64,000 bases of DNA from Cystobacter ferrugineus (GTDB lineage Bacteria > Myxococcota > Myxococcia > Myxococcales > Myxococcaceae): assembly GCF_001887355.1 (NCBI RefSeq), contig NZ_MPIN01000004.1, positions 721,733 to 785,732 of the forward strand, in the 5' to 3' direction. Both the position numbers and the translations under genes were made by a program. Shown here piece after piece: positions 16,996-25,453 of the stretch (within the stretch, counting starts at the first letter, position 1; each line of letters begins with the position of its first letter). The notes beneath the pieces were generated by a model that saw nothing but the letters and a program-made list of their open reading frames with translations, was not told the origin of the DNA and ran no database searches.

Positions 16996-17711
16996 ATGCG
17001 CCAAAGAATCCACGGGGTATTCCTGTCGTGTCTCACCTTCATGGCGCTCGCCGGCTGTGGGAGCGCGGAGGAGGGGAGCCACGAGTTCCCGAAGGCAGGA
17101 GAGGTCTCGGCATGGCGGACGGTGTCTGCTCTGGCGTCACCTGCGGTGGTCACGGTGTCTGTCAGGATCGGGCGGGAAGCGCGGTGTGTGTCTGTGATGA
17201 AGGCTTCACGGGGACGTCCTGTTCCACGCGTGGCGGGAATTTCTACGCGCGCATGCTGCTCGTCTCGGGCATGGCCGCTCCCGACATCTACAAGGAGCAC
17301 GACGATCTCTTCCTCTTCAACATCTTCCACGTCGGTGCCTTCCAGCCCGCGGGGACCTTCACCTCGCGCAGCACCTACAAGCAGCGCCTGGCCTTCAAGC
17401 CGGACGGCTCCCTGGCCTCGCTCAACCAGGTCAACGTCCGGTGGACGCGCAAGGCCGGGTACAGCTACTCGCTGGATCTCGTGCTGCGCGATGGCACGGT
17501 GGTTGGCCCCTGCATCGACGTGAACTCCGTCAACCGTGCCCTCGCCTGGAGCTACGCCGGGCGCTGCACCTCGCCGGGCATCGACGTGGCCCCGTCCAAC
17601 ATCAGCGCCTTCCGCGTCTGCTCGGCGGTGGGCGGCGATTGGTCCCGTGCGCGGTGCGGTACCACGGCCTATGACGGCAAGCGCATGGACGCGTCCATCG
17701 TGATTCCCTGA
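16996..17711 (+). pseudogene. Secreted lipoprotein with EGF-like domain, frameshifted
   Basis: ATG 16996 follows GAGAGAAG and opens a lipoprotein signal peptide (MRQRIHGVFLSCLTFMALAG, then C). After about 35 codons the frame turns into serine/arginine-rich shadow sequence. The sensible continuation lies in another frame from about 17110: DGVCSGVTCGGHGVCQD then AVCVCDEGFTGTSC, an EGF-like six-cysteine module, followed by ~165 residues of unrecognised secreted domain ending KRMDASIVIP at 17711. One missing base near 17100-17115 joins the two parts. Either the gene is broken or the base call is wrong. Function unknown; the EGF module suggests extracellular binding. Confidence 0.75.
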
Positions 17712-17718
17712 GCGGGCG

Positions 17719-19047
17719 TCAGGCCCAGAGGCTCTGCTCGAGCGAGGTGAGCAGGGACGCGGCGACCTCGGGGGTGGGTATGCCCGCCTCGGTGACGAGG
17801 TCGGCGTCGGGCGGGGTGGCCACCTCCGCGCGCAGGGCCGCCACGGCCGCCCGGCGGGCCTCGCGCAGGGTGGCGCGCTCGGACTCGGACAGCCGGGTGT
17901 GGGCCCATCGGTCGATGGCCCAGGACAGCTCGGCGTGCCGGGTCTCGTCCTCGGCGATGCGCGCCATGGCGCCGCGCACCTGCTCATCGCGCGCGTGCAG
18001 CGCCTGGTGGTGCGCCACGAGCGCCCCGTACGTCTCGCGCGTGCAGCCCTCCACGGCGTTGTCCAGCGCCACCTCGAAGAGGGAGCGGAGCGGCAGTGCC
18101 TCCACCTGGGGCCTGGGGGGCGTGGCGCCGAAGCGGTGGGCCAGCCGCGTGCTGAGCTGCGTGTGCATCACTTCCTCCAGCGCGCTCGCGAGCGCCGCGT
18201 CCTGGAGGGACTCGTCCGCGCCGTGCAGGGCGAGCTCCTCGCGCAGGCGCAGGAAGGCCTGGATGGACGCGGCCTCCAGGTGGGCGGCCGCCGCGAAGTG
18301 ACGCCCCAGGGCCTCGGCGCAGGCCACGCCATCCGCGGCGCGCAGCCCCTGGGGCCGCCGTCCGATGGCGCAGCCGGGATTGCCCCGCTCGATGATCGCG
18401 CTGCTCTCCTCTTTCACGTCCCCGGAGGGAGACACGCTCAAGATGTGGCGTGTCACGTTGCTGCCGGCTCCGCAGGAGTGGCCCTGGGTGGTGATGACAT
18501 GGAAGCCGCCGTCGGCATCGGCCCGCACCGCGCCTCGCGCCAGGTTGTTGCAGCTCAGGTTGTAGCCCTGGGCGAAGGCGAGCAGGGCGGCCTCCTGGGC
18601 CGTGTCGATGGTGCCCAGGAAGCTGCGCAGGCCGTCCAGCGTATCGATGGCCGCCACGTCGTCGCCCCGCGTCGTCGCGAGGAAGTAGTTGGTGCAGGCG
18701 TCATTGCCGCAGCTCCGCAGGAAGCCTTTCTCGGTGGTGAGGGCGTCCAGCGCGGACTGACACACCGAGGGCTGGGAGGCAGTCGCGCAGGCGGTGCCCG
18801 AGGAGTTCAGTATGTTCGGGCCGCGGTGGGGTGGGTTCGGGGAGAAGTCGGTGTAGACGTTGCGCAACTGCACGAAATCGGGTGGCACCGCGGGATTCAG
18901 TCCGGTCACCGCGAGGTAGCCATCCTCGCAGGAGGGCGCGGAGTAGCCCTCCAGGTCGATGATTCCGCAGCCCGCGAGGACCAGCGGGGAAGCGAGCGAG
19001 GCGCGAAGGGTACGTGCGAAGAGTTGGCGCAGCCGGAGGGGTTCCAT
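17719..19047 (-). CDS. Lipoprotein with C-terminal ferritin-like domain
   Basis: The start ATG 19045-19047 follows GGAGTCCTCC. A lipoprotein signal ends in VLAG|C. Residues ~40-220 are a cysteine-containing region (CEDGY, CQSALD, CGNDACTNYF, CNNLARGAV, HSCGAGSN) of unknown fold. Residues ~280-430 form a four-helix ferritin-like bundle: HLEAASIQAFLRLREEL, LEEVMHTQL, EGCTRETYGALVAHHQA and EDETRHAELSWAIDRW supply the E and ExxH-type ligands expected for a di-iron site. Outer-membrane or periplasmic ferritin-like lipoproteins occur in several myxobacteria, function unproven; iron handling or oxidation is an inference. The gene ends 8 bases from the convergent EGF-like gene. Confidence 0.82.
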   Translation of the reverse strand: MEPLRLRQLFARTLRASLASPLVLAGCGIIDLEGYSAPSCEDGYLAVTGLNPAVPPDFVQLRNVYTDFSPNPPHRGPNILNSSGTACATASQPSVCQSALDALTTEKGFLRSCGNDACTNYFLATTRGDDVAAIDTLDGLRSFLGTIDTAQEAALLAFAQGYNLSCNNLARGAVRADADGGFHVITTQGHSCGAGSNVTRHILSVSPSGDVKEESSAIIERGNPGCAIGRRPQGLRAADGVACAEALGRHFAAAAHLEAASIQAFLRLREELALHGADESLQDAALASALEEVMHTQLSTRLAHRFGATPPRPQVEALPLRSLFEVALDNAVEGCTRETYGALVAHHQALHARDEQVRGAMARIAEDETRHAELSWAIDRWAHTRLSESERATLREARRAAVAALRAEVATPPDADLVTEAGIPTPEVAASLLTSLEQSLWA

Positions 19048-19288
19048 GGAGGACTCCTGGGTTGAAGGGGCGAGGGTGGCCTGAGCAATGCGGATGCCAG
19101 GAGGCGCGTGTCCCGTGTCCCAAGAGCGAGGGACCCGCGCGTCCCCTGGTACCCGGGGCTCGGAATTCCGAGGGGCCCTGAACGCGGTGTCCGGTCTTCG
19201 CCTCCTGGACATTCCAGGAGGGGCGGGCCGCCACGACATCGCTGTCCGGCTCCTCACGGATTTCGAAGCCTCGCCGTGAGGATGTCCT

Positions 19289-19417
19289 TTATGAAACGAG
19301 CTTCGAGTTGATGTCGCAGAAGTCCTCGGTGACTTCGATTTCCGTGCGGCCAGTTCGTTCCAGGTGGTCGAACAGGGCTTCTGCCGCTCGTCTCGGCTCG
19401 GAGAGTTGGATTTTCAC
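19289..19417 (-). CDS. Small protein, 42 residues, third member of the toxin run
   Basis: The GTG at 19415-19417 overlaps the stop of the preceding gene by GTGA and opens a 42-residue frame (VKIQLSEPRRAAEALFDHLE at its start, rich in charged helix-forming residues) ending at TAA 19289-19291. The overlap and sensible amino-acid composition support translation. It could be a complete small protein or the truncated front of a longer one. Function unknown; position suggests an immunity or accessory role. Confidence 0.5.
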   Translation of the reverse strand: MKIQLSEPRRAAEALFDHLERTGRTEIEVTEDFCDINSKLVS

Positions 19418-19794
19418 TGGGTACGCACCAGCCACTTCTCTCCATCAGGTTTATTCGCGGCGAGCGTTGCCAGTGCCTTCAGGAGTTCGGCTTCGATGTC
19501 CTCTATGGCGCTGGCCAATTTATCCGGGATGAGGTCTGCCACATCCTCGAGTTCGGTGGCCATATGGATGGCATGCAGAAGCGCTGGGCACGCGTTCATT
19601 TGACTGAGACGCGTCAGTAGTGCTGGTCCGAACAGCCGTTGACAGGCATAGTCTGGACTTAACTGTCCCTTGGATAACGCTCGACACATTCCGAGTGAGG
19701 CAATGGTAATGAGTAACTGCGCGTCGTCGGCTCCCGTTGCCCGAAGAGACAACTCCTTCTGCGGGCCAGAACTCTTGGGCAATTGTCCATTCAT
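19414..19794 (-). CDS. Putative immunity protein for the second SitA-type toxin
   Basis: The 126-residue acidic, helical, soluble protein starts at ATG 19792-19794, whose ATGA overlaps the toxin stop; an in-frame ATG four codons upstream (19806) also exists. Central features are LLITIASLGMCRALSKG, LFGPALLTRLSQM and IHMATELEDVADLIP. It resembles small DUF3969-type proteins, but I hold this loosely. The four-base overlap with the toxin gene is the strongest evidence for an immunity role. It is unrelated to the Imm11-like protein of the first locus, as expected if immunity is matched to the variable toxin domain. Confidence 0.65.
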   Translation of the reverse strand: MNGQLPKSSGPQKELSLRATGADDAQLLITIASLGMCRALSKGQLSPDYACQRLFGPALLTRLSQMNACPALLHAIHMATELEDVADLIPDKLASAIEDIEAELLKALATLAANKPDGEKWLVRTQ

Positions 19795-21101
19795 TGGTTG
19801 CTCCATTCAAACTTGATTTTGAGGTTGAAGACTTTTCCCGAGGGGCTTTCGAAGTAGTGGAGGGATGCTTTCGTGCTTCCGATCCAGCCATCTTTGTAGA
19901 CTTTATGCCAATTGCCCGGTTCAATCCCTCGTAGCTTCTCCAGTAGGTCCTTTCTCGATATGGGGTTTCTGGTTATTCCATTCTGGATGCTTTTGAAATT
20001 GGAGGGGTATCCAGGAGCGTTTTTCAGCCCATTTGTAGACGTTTTTCAGTTCAGCGTTGTCGGTTTCATCATGGAGGCTCTTTGCGGAGCCATACGAGCC
20101 TCCATCACCGCCGCCTCGTGCCGTCATCGCCACTGCACCCGGTGCCAGGGCAATGGTGACGGTTTCTGCGCTCACGGCGACCGTCTCCACTTCTCCCACC
20201 GCCGCGAGACGGATACCCATCTGCATCTCCGCCTGCGCCGCCGCCTGCTGAGCACCGGGCAGCTTCGGCACCTTCGCGGCCAGACCCGGTGCCGTGTTGC
20301 CGATGGCCGCCATGGCCAGCAGGGCGAAGGCTCGCGCCGCGTTGCGACCCATGACCTTGCCGTAGCGTTCGCCCGCCTCGCGCAGTTCCTGGAAGGTGGT
20401 GGCTCGGTCCGCTTCCAGCACCAGCCGTTTGAATCCCAGGAGGAGCCCCCAAAAGGTGTCCACACCCACGTAGGAGATGAGCGTGACCGTCATTACGGCG
20501 GCGATGCCCTTGCTCACGGGCTCGGGCACCGTGAGCAAAAGCATGTAGGTAGTGCAAGTCCACAAGACGGCCGACACCATGGCGTGAGGGTCGGCCATGT
20601 CCTTGAACGCTTCCAGCATCTCGTCCAATACCACCCCCCTTCGCCAGCGCCATGGCCAGGGTGTAACGGCCGTCTCCGTTGAGGGTAGAACCCTTCTTCA
20701 GCAGGTGAGTCCCCAGGTCGGCCCGTGCGTGAGCACCAGCGCAGGTAATCGCGCTTCAGTTCGGCTTCGACTCGTGTGGGCTCCTCCACCAGGGCGTCTC
20801 CTGGCGCGAGGGTGGCGGAGAGCTTGTGCGTGTGGCCGTCGTATTCGAAGGAGCCGGTGCGTGCGTCCATTTCAAAGAGCCGTCGGGCACTCTCTTGGAC
20901 ATGGGCGGGAGGTTTCACCTCGCGGGCTTGCGCCGACACGGCGGCTTTGAACTCGTGGGGCTCCAGGCGCACGGGTCGTGCGCGGGAGCGAGGCTCGAAG
21001 GTCAGTGGATGTGTTTCGCCTGTATCGAGGCGAACGACCTGGGACGAGGTTCCACAACCCACGAGGAGCAACAGCCACACGGAAAAGAAGGACAGCTTCA
21101 T
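19791..21101 (-). pseudogene. Second SitA-type polymorphic toxin lipoprotein, three frame breaks, unrecognised C-terminal domain
   Basis: Start ATG 21099-21101 after GGAAGG; the signal MKLSFFSVWLLLLVGC has lipobox LLVG|C. The N-terminal half runs to DYLRWCSRTGRPG. It continues in a second frame (THLLKKGSTLNGDGRYTLAM), then in a third (VLDEMLEAFKDMADPHAM, then LTVPEPVSKGIAAVMT), and ends in a fourth segment (NAPGYPSNFKSIQNGITRNP to FNLKIKFEWSNQ). Each junction fits one extra base, at runs of four G (20711-20714), six G (20634-20639) and five A (20020-20024). The chassis with its PEPV-K hydrophobic block is shared with the first locus; the last ~85 residues differ completely and carry no AHH motif. 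They are basic and include SLHYFESPSGKVFN, suggestive of a small nuclease, but the family is not recognised. Confidence 0.75.
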
Positions 21102-21130
21102 CTGGGCGACCTTCCGGAGCACGCCACCCC

Positions 21131-21165
21131 CTGATGGGTGGCGTACCGGAATTCATACCCATCAG
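21131..21165. promoter_or_regulatory. Perfect 9-bp inverted repeat between PAP2 and toxin genes
   Basis: CTGATGGGT at 21131-21139 and its exact complement ACCCATCAG at 21157-21165 are separated by 17 bases. It sits 30 bases upstream of the second toxin start and 60 bases after the PAP2 stop, both on the minus strand. It could be an operator for the toxin operon or a weak PAP2 terminator; no T-run follows. Confidence 0.35.
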
Positions 21166-21224
21166 GTCCGACGGCTCGGTCATCCCGCCGACCGACGGCT
21201 TCACCGTGTTGAGAGTCGATTGGT

Positions 21225-22145
21225 CTAGAACTGACCAGACAACATCACGCCGCCAGGGTTGCCCGACATCCGCATCGACACTCCCGACTGTTGTGCCGGG
21301 CCGCCATTGCCACTGGATGCGCGTCCATGCAGCAGCAGCGGCACTCCCACGCCGAAGGCGGTGCCCGCCACGGCGCCCACCAGCACGTCCGTGAAGTAGT
21401 GCTTGTCCGCCCCCATGCGCATCAGTCCCACCGACGCCGCCGCGGGCACGCCCACCGCCCAGATGAGCCAGTTGTTGCGGTAGCCGCGCATCCCGGACAC
21501 CGTACCCGCCGCCGCCACGAGCGAGAACGCCAGGCTCGTGTGGCCGCTGTAGAAGGACAGGTTGTTGTCGCTCGGGTGGTGGGTGAGGCCCTTCTGCTCC
21601 TCCTCCAGCACGTGTACGAAGGGGCGCTCGCGGCCCACGGCGAACTTCACCACCTGGTTGGCCAGTGCCGCCACCGCCGCCGTCTCCACGATCGTCATCG
21701 CGTCCTCCGCGTAGTACCGCGCCGACGCTCCGCTCCCGGATGCCAGCAGGTACTGCGCGCCCAACACCCCCACCGGCAGCACGCCGAAACCGGCCACGTT
21801 GCTCCAGGTGTCCCACGCCTTGCGTCCCGCCTCGGTCTTCCCCGCCATGCCCCGGCCCCAGCGGTCCACCCCATTGAGGGTGTCCTGGCCATCCGGCGAG
21901 CGGTCGCACCACCGGCAGGTGTCCGGGGCGAGCTGGCTCTTGAGGAAGGCCTCGCTGGTGATCCACAGCGCGCCACTCACGCCCGTGATGAGCCCATCCC
22001 GTGTCCAGTTGACGTCGAGCGCTCGCACCGTGGGTGCGTCCGCTGCCTGGCGTGCCCCCGGAAGCGCGGCGTCCGGAACTGGAGAAGAGGCAACCAGGGA
22101 AGCGAGTGCTAGAAAACAGAGGGCAGAGGGCATGGCGGCGAGCAT
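21225..22145 (-). CDS. PAP2-family phosphatase, exported
   Basis: The 306-residue protein has an N-terminal signal/anchor (SALCFLALASLVASSP) and the three PAP2 blocks: KFAVGRERP (KxxxxxxRP type), PSDNNLSFYSGHTS (PSGH type) and MRMGADKHYFTDV (RxxxxxHxxxD type), at residues ~165, ~195 and ~245. Hydrophobic segments surround the active site, so it is likely an inner-membrane enzyme with a periplasmic active site, acting on undecaprenyl pyrophosphate, phosphatidic acid or a similar lipid phosphate. All catalytic residues are present. It begins 42 bases from the divergent addB-like gene. Two close ATG starts are possible. Confidence 0.88.
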   Translation of the reverse strand: MLAAMPSALCFLALASLVASSPVPDAALPGARQAADAPTVRALDVNWTRDGLITGVSGALWITSEAFLKSQLAPDTCRWCDRSPDGQDTLNGVDRWGRGMAGKTEAGRKAWDTWSNVAGFGVLPVGVLGAQYLLASGSGASARYYAEDAMTIVETAAVAALANQVVKFAVGRERPFVHVLEEEQKGLTHHPSDNNLSFYSGHTSLAFSLVAAAGTVSGMRGYRNNWLIWAVGVPAAASVGLMRMGADKHYFTDVLVGAVAGTAFGVGVPLLLHGRASSGNGGPAQQSGVSMRMSGNPGGVMLSGQF

Positions 22146-22186
22146 AAATGCGCCCCCCTCACCGTTCTAGACTCCACTCCCCCCGT

Positions 22187-25100
22187 ATGTCCGACCCCCG
22201 CCGCCTCCTCCAGGTCTTCCCCGATGCCGCACGCCGTCAAGCCGCCCTGCGCGCGGTCCGGCGGGACGCGGGAGTCGTGCGCGGAGACCTCCTCCTCGAC
22301 TGGGCGGGGTTCCTCGACGCGCTCGGAGGCGTGCGCGAGCTGGGCCGGCGCCCGTGCCCGCCCCTCGCGGCGCGCACCGTGGTGGCCTCGCTCGCGCAGG
22401 GCCTGGGTCCCACGCCCCTGGGCGACTTCGTCCATGAGCCCGCTTTCGCCCGCGCCGCGCTCGAGGTGCTGCTGGACCTCAAGGCCGGGCGTCTGTCCCC
22501 TCGTGAGCTACAGGACGCACTGGAGGTTCTTCCTCCCGAGCGGCGCGACCGCGTCCGGACGATCGCCCTGTTGCACCATGCCTACGAGCGCAAGATGGCC
22601 GAGCTGGGCCTCGCCGATCGCGAGGACGGCGTGCGGGGGGCCCGCGAGGCGCTGGAGCGCGGCGCCTGGCCCGAGGCCTGGGCCGACGTGGGGGAGATCG
22701 TGCTGCGCGGTATCTACGATGTCCGGCCCTCGACGCTGGAGCTGTTGCTGGCCCTGGCCGCCGCGTGTGAGTCGCGCCGGGTGGGCCTGCGCGTGGAGAC
22801 GCCGGTGGGTGGCTCTCCCGTGGCGGACGCGGCCCTGGCGGCTCTCTTCCGCGCCTTCGAGAACCGCGGCGAGGTGCTCACCCACGTGGATCTCTTCAAG
22901 GCGGACGTCACCTTCGAGTCCCGTCCGATGGGCGAGCTGGGCCGTCATCTCTTCTCGCCTCGGGCTCCCAAGGACGCGCTCGTGGGCGCGGTGGAGGGCC
23001 TGCGCCTGTGGAGCGCGGCGACGGCGCGGGACGAGGCCCGGCTCATCGCCCGGGACGTGCGCCGCCTCGTGTCGGAGGGCGTGCCTCCGGGAGACATCGC
23101 CGTGGCCTGGCGCGATCTGAGCCACGAGGCGCATTGGGTGGCCGAGGCCCTGGGCGAGCTGGACGTTCCCGTGCGTCTGCCCTGGGGCGAGCCGCTCGCG
23201 CTGACCGGACCCGTGCGGCTGGCGTTGGATCTGCCCCTGCTGGTGGAGGATGGCTTCCCCGCCGAGCGCGTGGCGGACGTGCTCTCCAGCCGCTACGCGC
23301 CCCGGCTCTCCGCGGGTGCGCCCGAGGCCCCCGCGACGCTGCTGTCGCTCGCGGCCGTGCGCGATGATCGGCTGGGCGCCTCGCGTAACAAGGGCGCGTA
23401 TGACATCCGCCTGGAGGCCCTGGCGAGGCGGTTGACGCCGCTTCCGGATCAGGTGCGTCTCAAGGATCAGCGCCGCGTCCAAGAGGTCCGGGTGCTGCGT
23501 GAGCGGTGTCTGCTGTTGATCGAGGCCTGCCGTCTCATCCCGGAGCAGGGCCGCGCCTCGGAGCTGCTCACGGCGTGGTGGCAGGTGGTGCGGCGCCTGG
23601 GGTTGTTGGACTCGGAGGGCACGCCGGAGACGCCCGCGGACGAGGGACTGGGTGCGCTCGCGGTGGAGGCCCGGGCGCGGGACGACGCGGCGCGGAGGGC
23701 GCTCGTGGCGCGCGTGCGCGAGCTGGAGCGGGTGCTCGCGGCGGTGGGCGGAGGCCCCCGGTTGCGCCGGCGCACCTTCGGTCGCTGGCTCGCGGACGCG
23801 ATGCGCGACGTGCACCTGCCGCCCCGGGGCTCGGCGGTGGGCGCCGTGGAGGTGCTGGAGGTGCGCGAGCTGGAGGGCCGCACCTTCGCGCATGTCTTCC
23901 TCGGAGGGCTCGCCGAGGGCCGCTTTCCGGGCCACGAGGTGCCCAACCCGTTGCTCGGCGACTCCGAGCGCCATGCGCTCAACAAGCACCTGGGCCGCGA
24001 CGTCTTCCGCCTCACCGGTGGCGAGTTCGAGGACCGCGCGCCCTGGCGGCTCACCGAGGACCGGCTCCTGTTCGCCAGCGTCCTGGTGGCCGCCGAGCAC
24101 ACGGTGAGTCTGTCCTTCTCGGTGGCGGGTCCGGGCGGGCAGGAGCAGGCGCCGTCCTCGTTCCTGGAGGAGGTGCGGCGCTTGACGGGAGTCACGTGGC
24201 CGCTGCGCTCGCTGCCGGCCATCGCGCCGCTCGACGAGGTGCTCACGCCGGCGGAGCTGCGCCAGCGCGTGGTGCTGGAGTCGCTCGCGATGGAGCGGCT
24301 GCGTGTCTCGGAGCCGGATCCCGCCCGCGCGGTGCTGCGCGAGCGCTTCTCGCACATGCCCTGGTTCCAGGCGGCCCGGGAGATGATGCGGGTGGAGCTC
24401 GAGCGCCTGCATTTCTTCGGGGGAGGGGTTCTGGACGCGGGCCGCTACACCGGCGCAGTGGGGGCTCCGGATCTGGGCGAGTCGCTTCGCGAGGCGTTCC
24501 GCTTCAATGCCGAGCGGCCCCTGTCCGCCTCGTCGATCGCGCGCTTCAGCAACTGTGGCTTCCAGGGCTTCCTGGCGTATGGGCTCAAGGTGCCCGAGCC
24601 GGAGCGGCCCGGGGAGGAGTTCGACAGCCGGGGGCAGGGCGTCTTCTGGCACCGGGTGCTGGAGGAGTTCTTCAAGCGGCTCAAGGAGCGCGAGCTGCTC
24701 GGGCGGGGGTTCAACGAGCTGCCGGAGGCGCTGTTGGACGCGGTGCTCGACGAGGTGCAGGAGCACTTCGAGAAACACCACTACGTGGGCCATCCCGCGC
24801 TGTGGCGCCTGGCGCGCGAGCGGGCGAAGAACATGGTGCGCCGCGTGCTCCTGGACGAGCGGCGCGGGCTGCCCTTCGAGCGGCTGGAACCCTCGGGCTT
24901 CGAGCTGCGCTTCGGACCGAAGAATCCGGCGGAGGGGTGGAACGCGGTCACCCTCCAGGTCGGCGAGGACGTCATCCACTTCGAGGGAACCATCGATCGC
25001 CTGGACATGGGTGGGGGCGAGGTGGGCGTCATCGACTACAAGTCCGGTCACCTGTCGCGCTCGGAGCTGCGCAACAAGCTGCTGGAGGCCTCGGACTTCC

Positions 25101-25453
25101 AGCTCCCGTTGTACCTGTACGCGGCGCGGGCCAGTGGCCATCGCGACACGAGGCACGCCGCCTGGTTCTCGTTGAAGACGGGCAAGGCCATCCTCCTGTC
25201 GGAGGTGCTCGCGGACAAGAAGCAGGAGCTGTCGTTGGATCTGGACGAGCTGCTGTCCACCGAGCCCGACGTGCGCCAGCGGCTGGCGGCGGAGCAGAAG
25301 CCCAACCTGGCCAACGCGGTGGAGACGCTGGTGCGCACCGTGAGGGCGGGACAGTTCGCCATGCGGCCCAAGGACTGCGGGCGCTGTGGCTATCAGGCCG
25401 TCTGCCGCATCACCGAGCGGCGGATCGTGGGCGAGGAGGGCGCCCATGAGTGA
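22187..25453 (+). CDS. addB: AddB-like subunit: inactive helicase with Fe-S PD-(D/E)XK nuclease
   Basis: The 1088-residue protein pairs with AddA encoded immediately downstream (8-base overlap). Its N-terminal half has no Walker A, as in AddB, where the helicase fold is noncatalytic and reads recombination hotspots. The C-terminal nuclease is complete: WHRVLEEFF supplies the early histidine, FEGTIDRLDMG the aspartate, and VGVIDYKSG the D-Y-K. A 4Fe-4S site is formed by FSNCGF upstream and C-x2-C-x5-C in DCGRCGYQAVC at the end. The complex resects double-strand breaks and loads RecA. The start ATG 22187 gives MSDPRRLL; no good ribosome site is visible. Confident as family, moderately confident on the AddB name versus AdnA/B variants. 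Confidence 0.88.
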   Translation: MSDPRRLLQVFPDAARRQAALRAVRRDAGVVRGDLLLDWAGFLDALGGVRELGRRPCPPLAARTVVASLAQGLGPTPLGDFVHEPAFARAALEVLLDLKAGRLSPRELQDALEVLPPERRDRVRTIALLHHAYERKMAELGLADREDGVRGAREALERGAWPEAWADVGEIVLRGIYDVRPSTLELLLALAAACESRRVGLRVETPVGGSPVADAALAALFRAFENRGEVLTHVDLFKADVTFESRPMGELGRHLFSPRAPKDALVGAVEGLRLWSAATARDEARLIARDVRRLVSEGVPPGDIAVAWRDLSHEAHWVAEALGELDVPVRLPWGEPLALTGPVRLALDLPLLVEDGFPAERVADVLSSRYAPRLSAGAPEAPATLLSLAAVRDDRLGASRNKGAYDIRLEALARRLTPLPDQVRLKDQRRVQEVRVLRERCLLLIEACRLIPEQGRASELLTAWWQVVRRLGLLDSEGTPETPADEGLGALAVEARARDDAARRALVARVRELERVLAAVGGGPRLRRRTFGRWLADAMRDVHLPPRGSAVGAVEVLEVRELEGRTFAHVFLGGLAEGRFPGHEVPNPLLGDSERHALNKHLGRDVFRLTGGEFEDRAPWRLTEDRLLFASVLVAAEHTVSLSFSVAGPGGQEQAPSSFLEEVRRLTGVTWPLRSLPAIAPLDEVLTPAELRQRVVLESLAMERLRVSEPDPARAVLRERFSHMPWFQAAREMMRVELERLHFFGGGVLDAGRYTGAVGAPDLGESLREAFRFNAERPLSASSIARFSNCGFQGFLAYGLKVPEPERPGEEFDSRGQGVFWHRVLEEFFKRLKERELLGRGFNELPEALLDAVLDEVQEHFEKHHYVGHPALWRLARERAKNMVRRVLLDERRGLPFERLEPSGFELRFGPKNPAEGWNAVTLQVGEDVIHFEGTIDRLDMGGGEVGVIDYKSGHLSRSELRNKLLEASDFQLPLYLYAARASGHRDTRHAAWFSLKTGKAILLSEVLADKKQELSLDLDELLSTEPDVRQRLAAEQKPNLANAVETLVRTVRAGQFAMRPKDCGRCGYQAVCRITERRIVGEEGAHE

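Noticed and set aside
19088-19311. Two short plus-strand frames between the ferritin-like gene and the second toxin locus
   Set aside because: Low-complexity glycine/arginine-rich, overlapping each other, no ribosome site; treated as noncoding.
20020-20714. Programmed ribosomal frameshifting in the second toxin gene
   Set aside because: Three separate shifts would be required, and no slippery heptamer with downstream pseudoknot was evident; sequencing error, slippage variation or decay is simpler.
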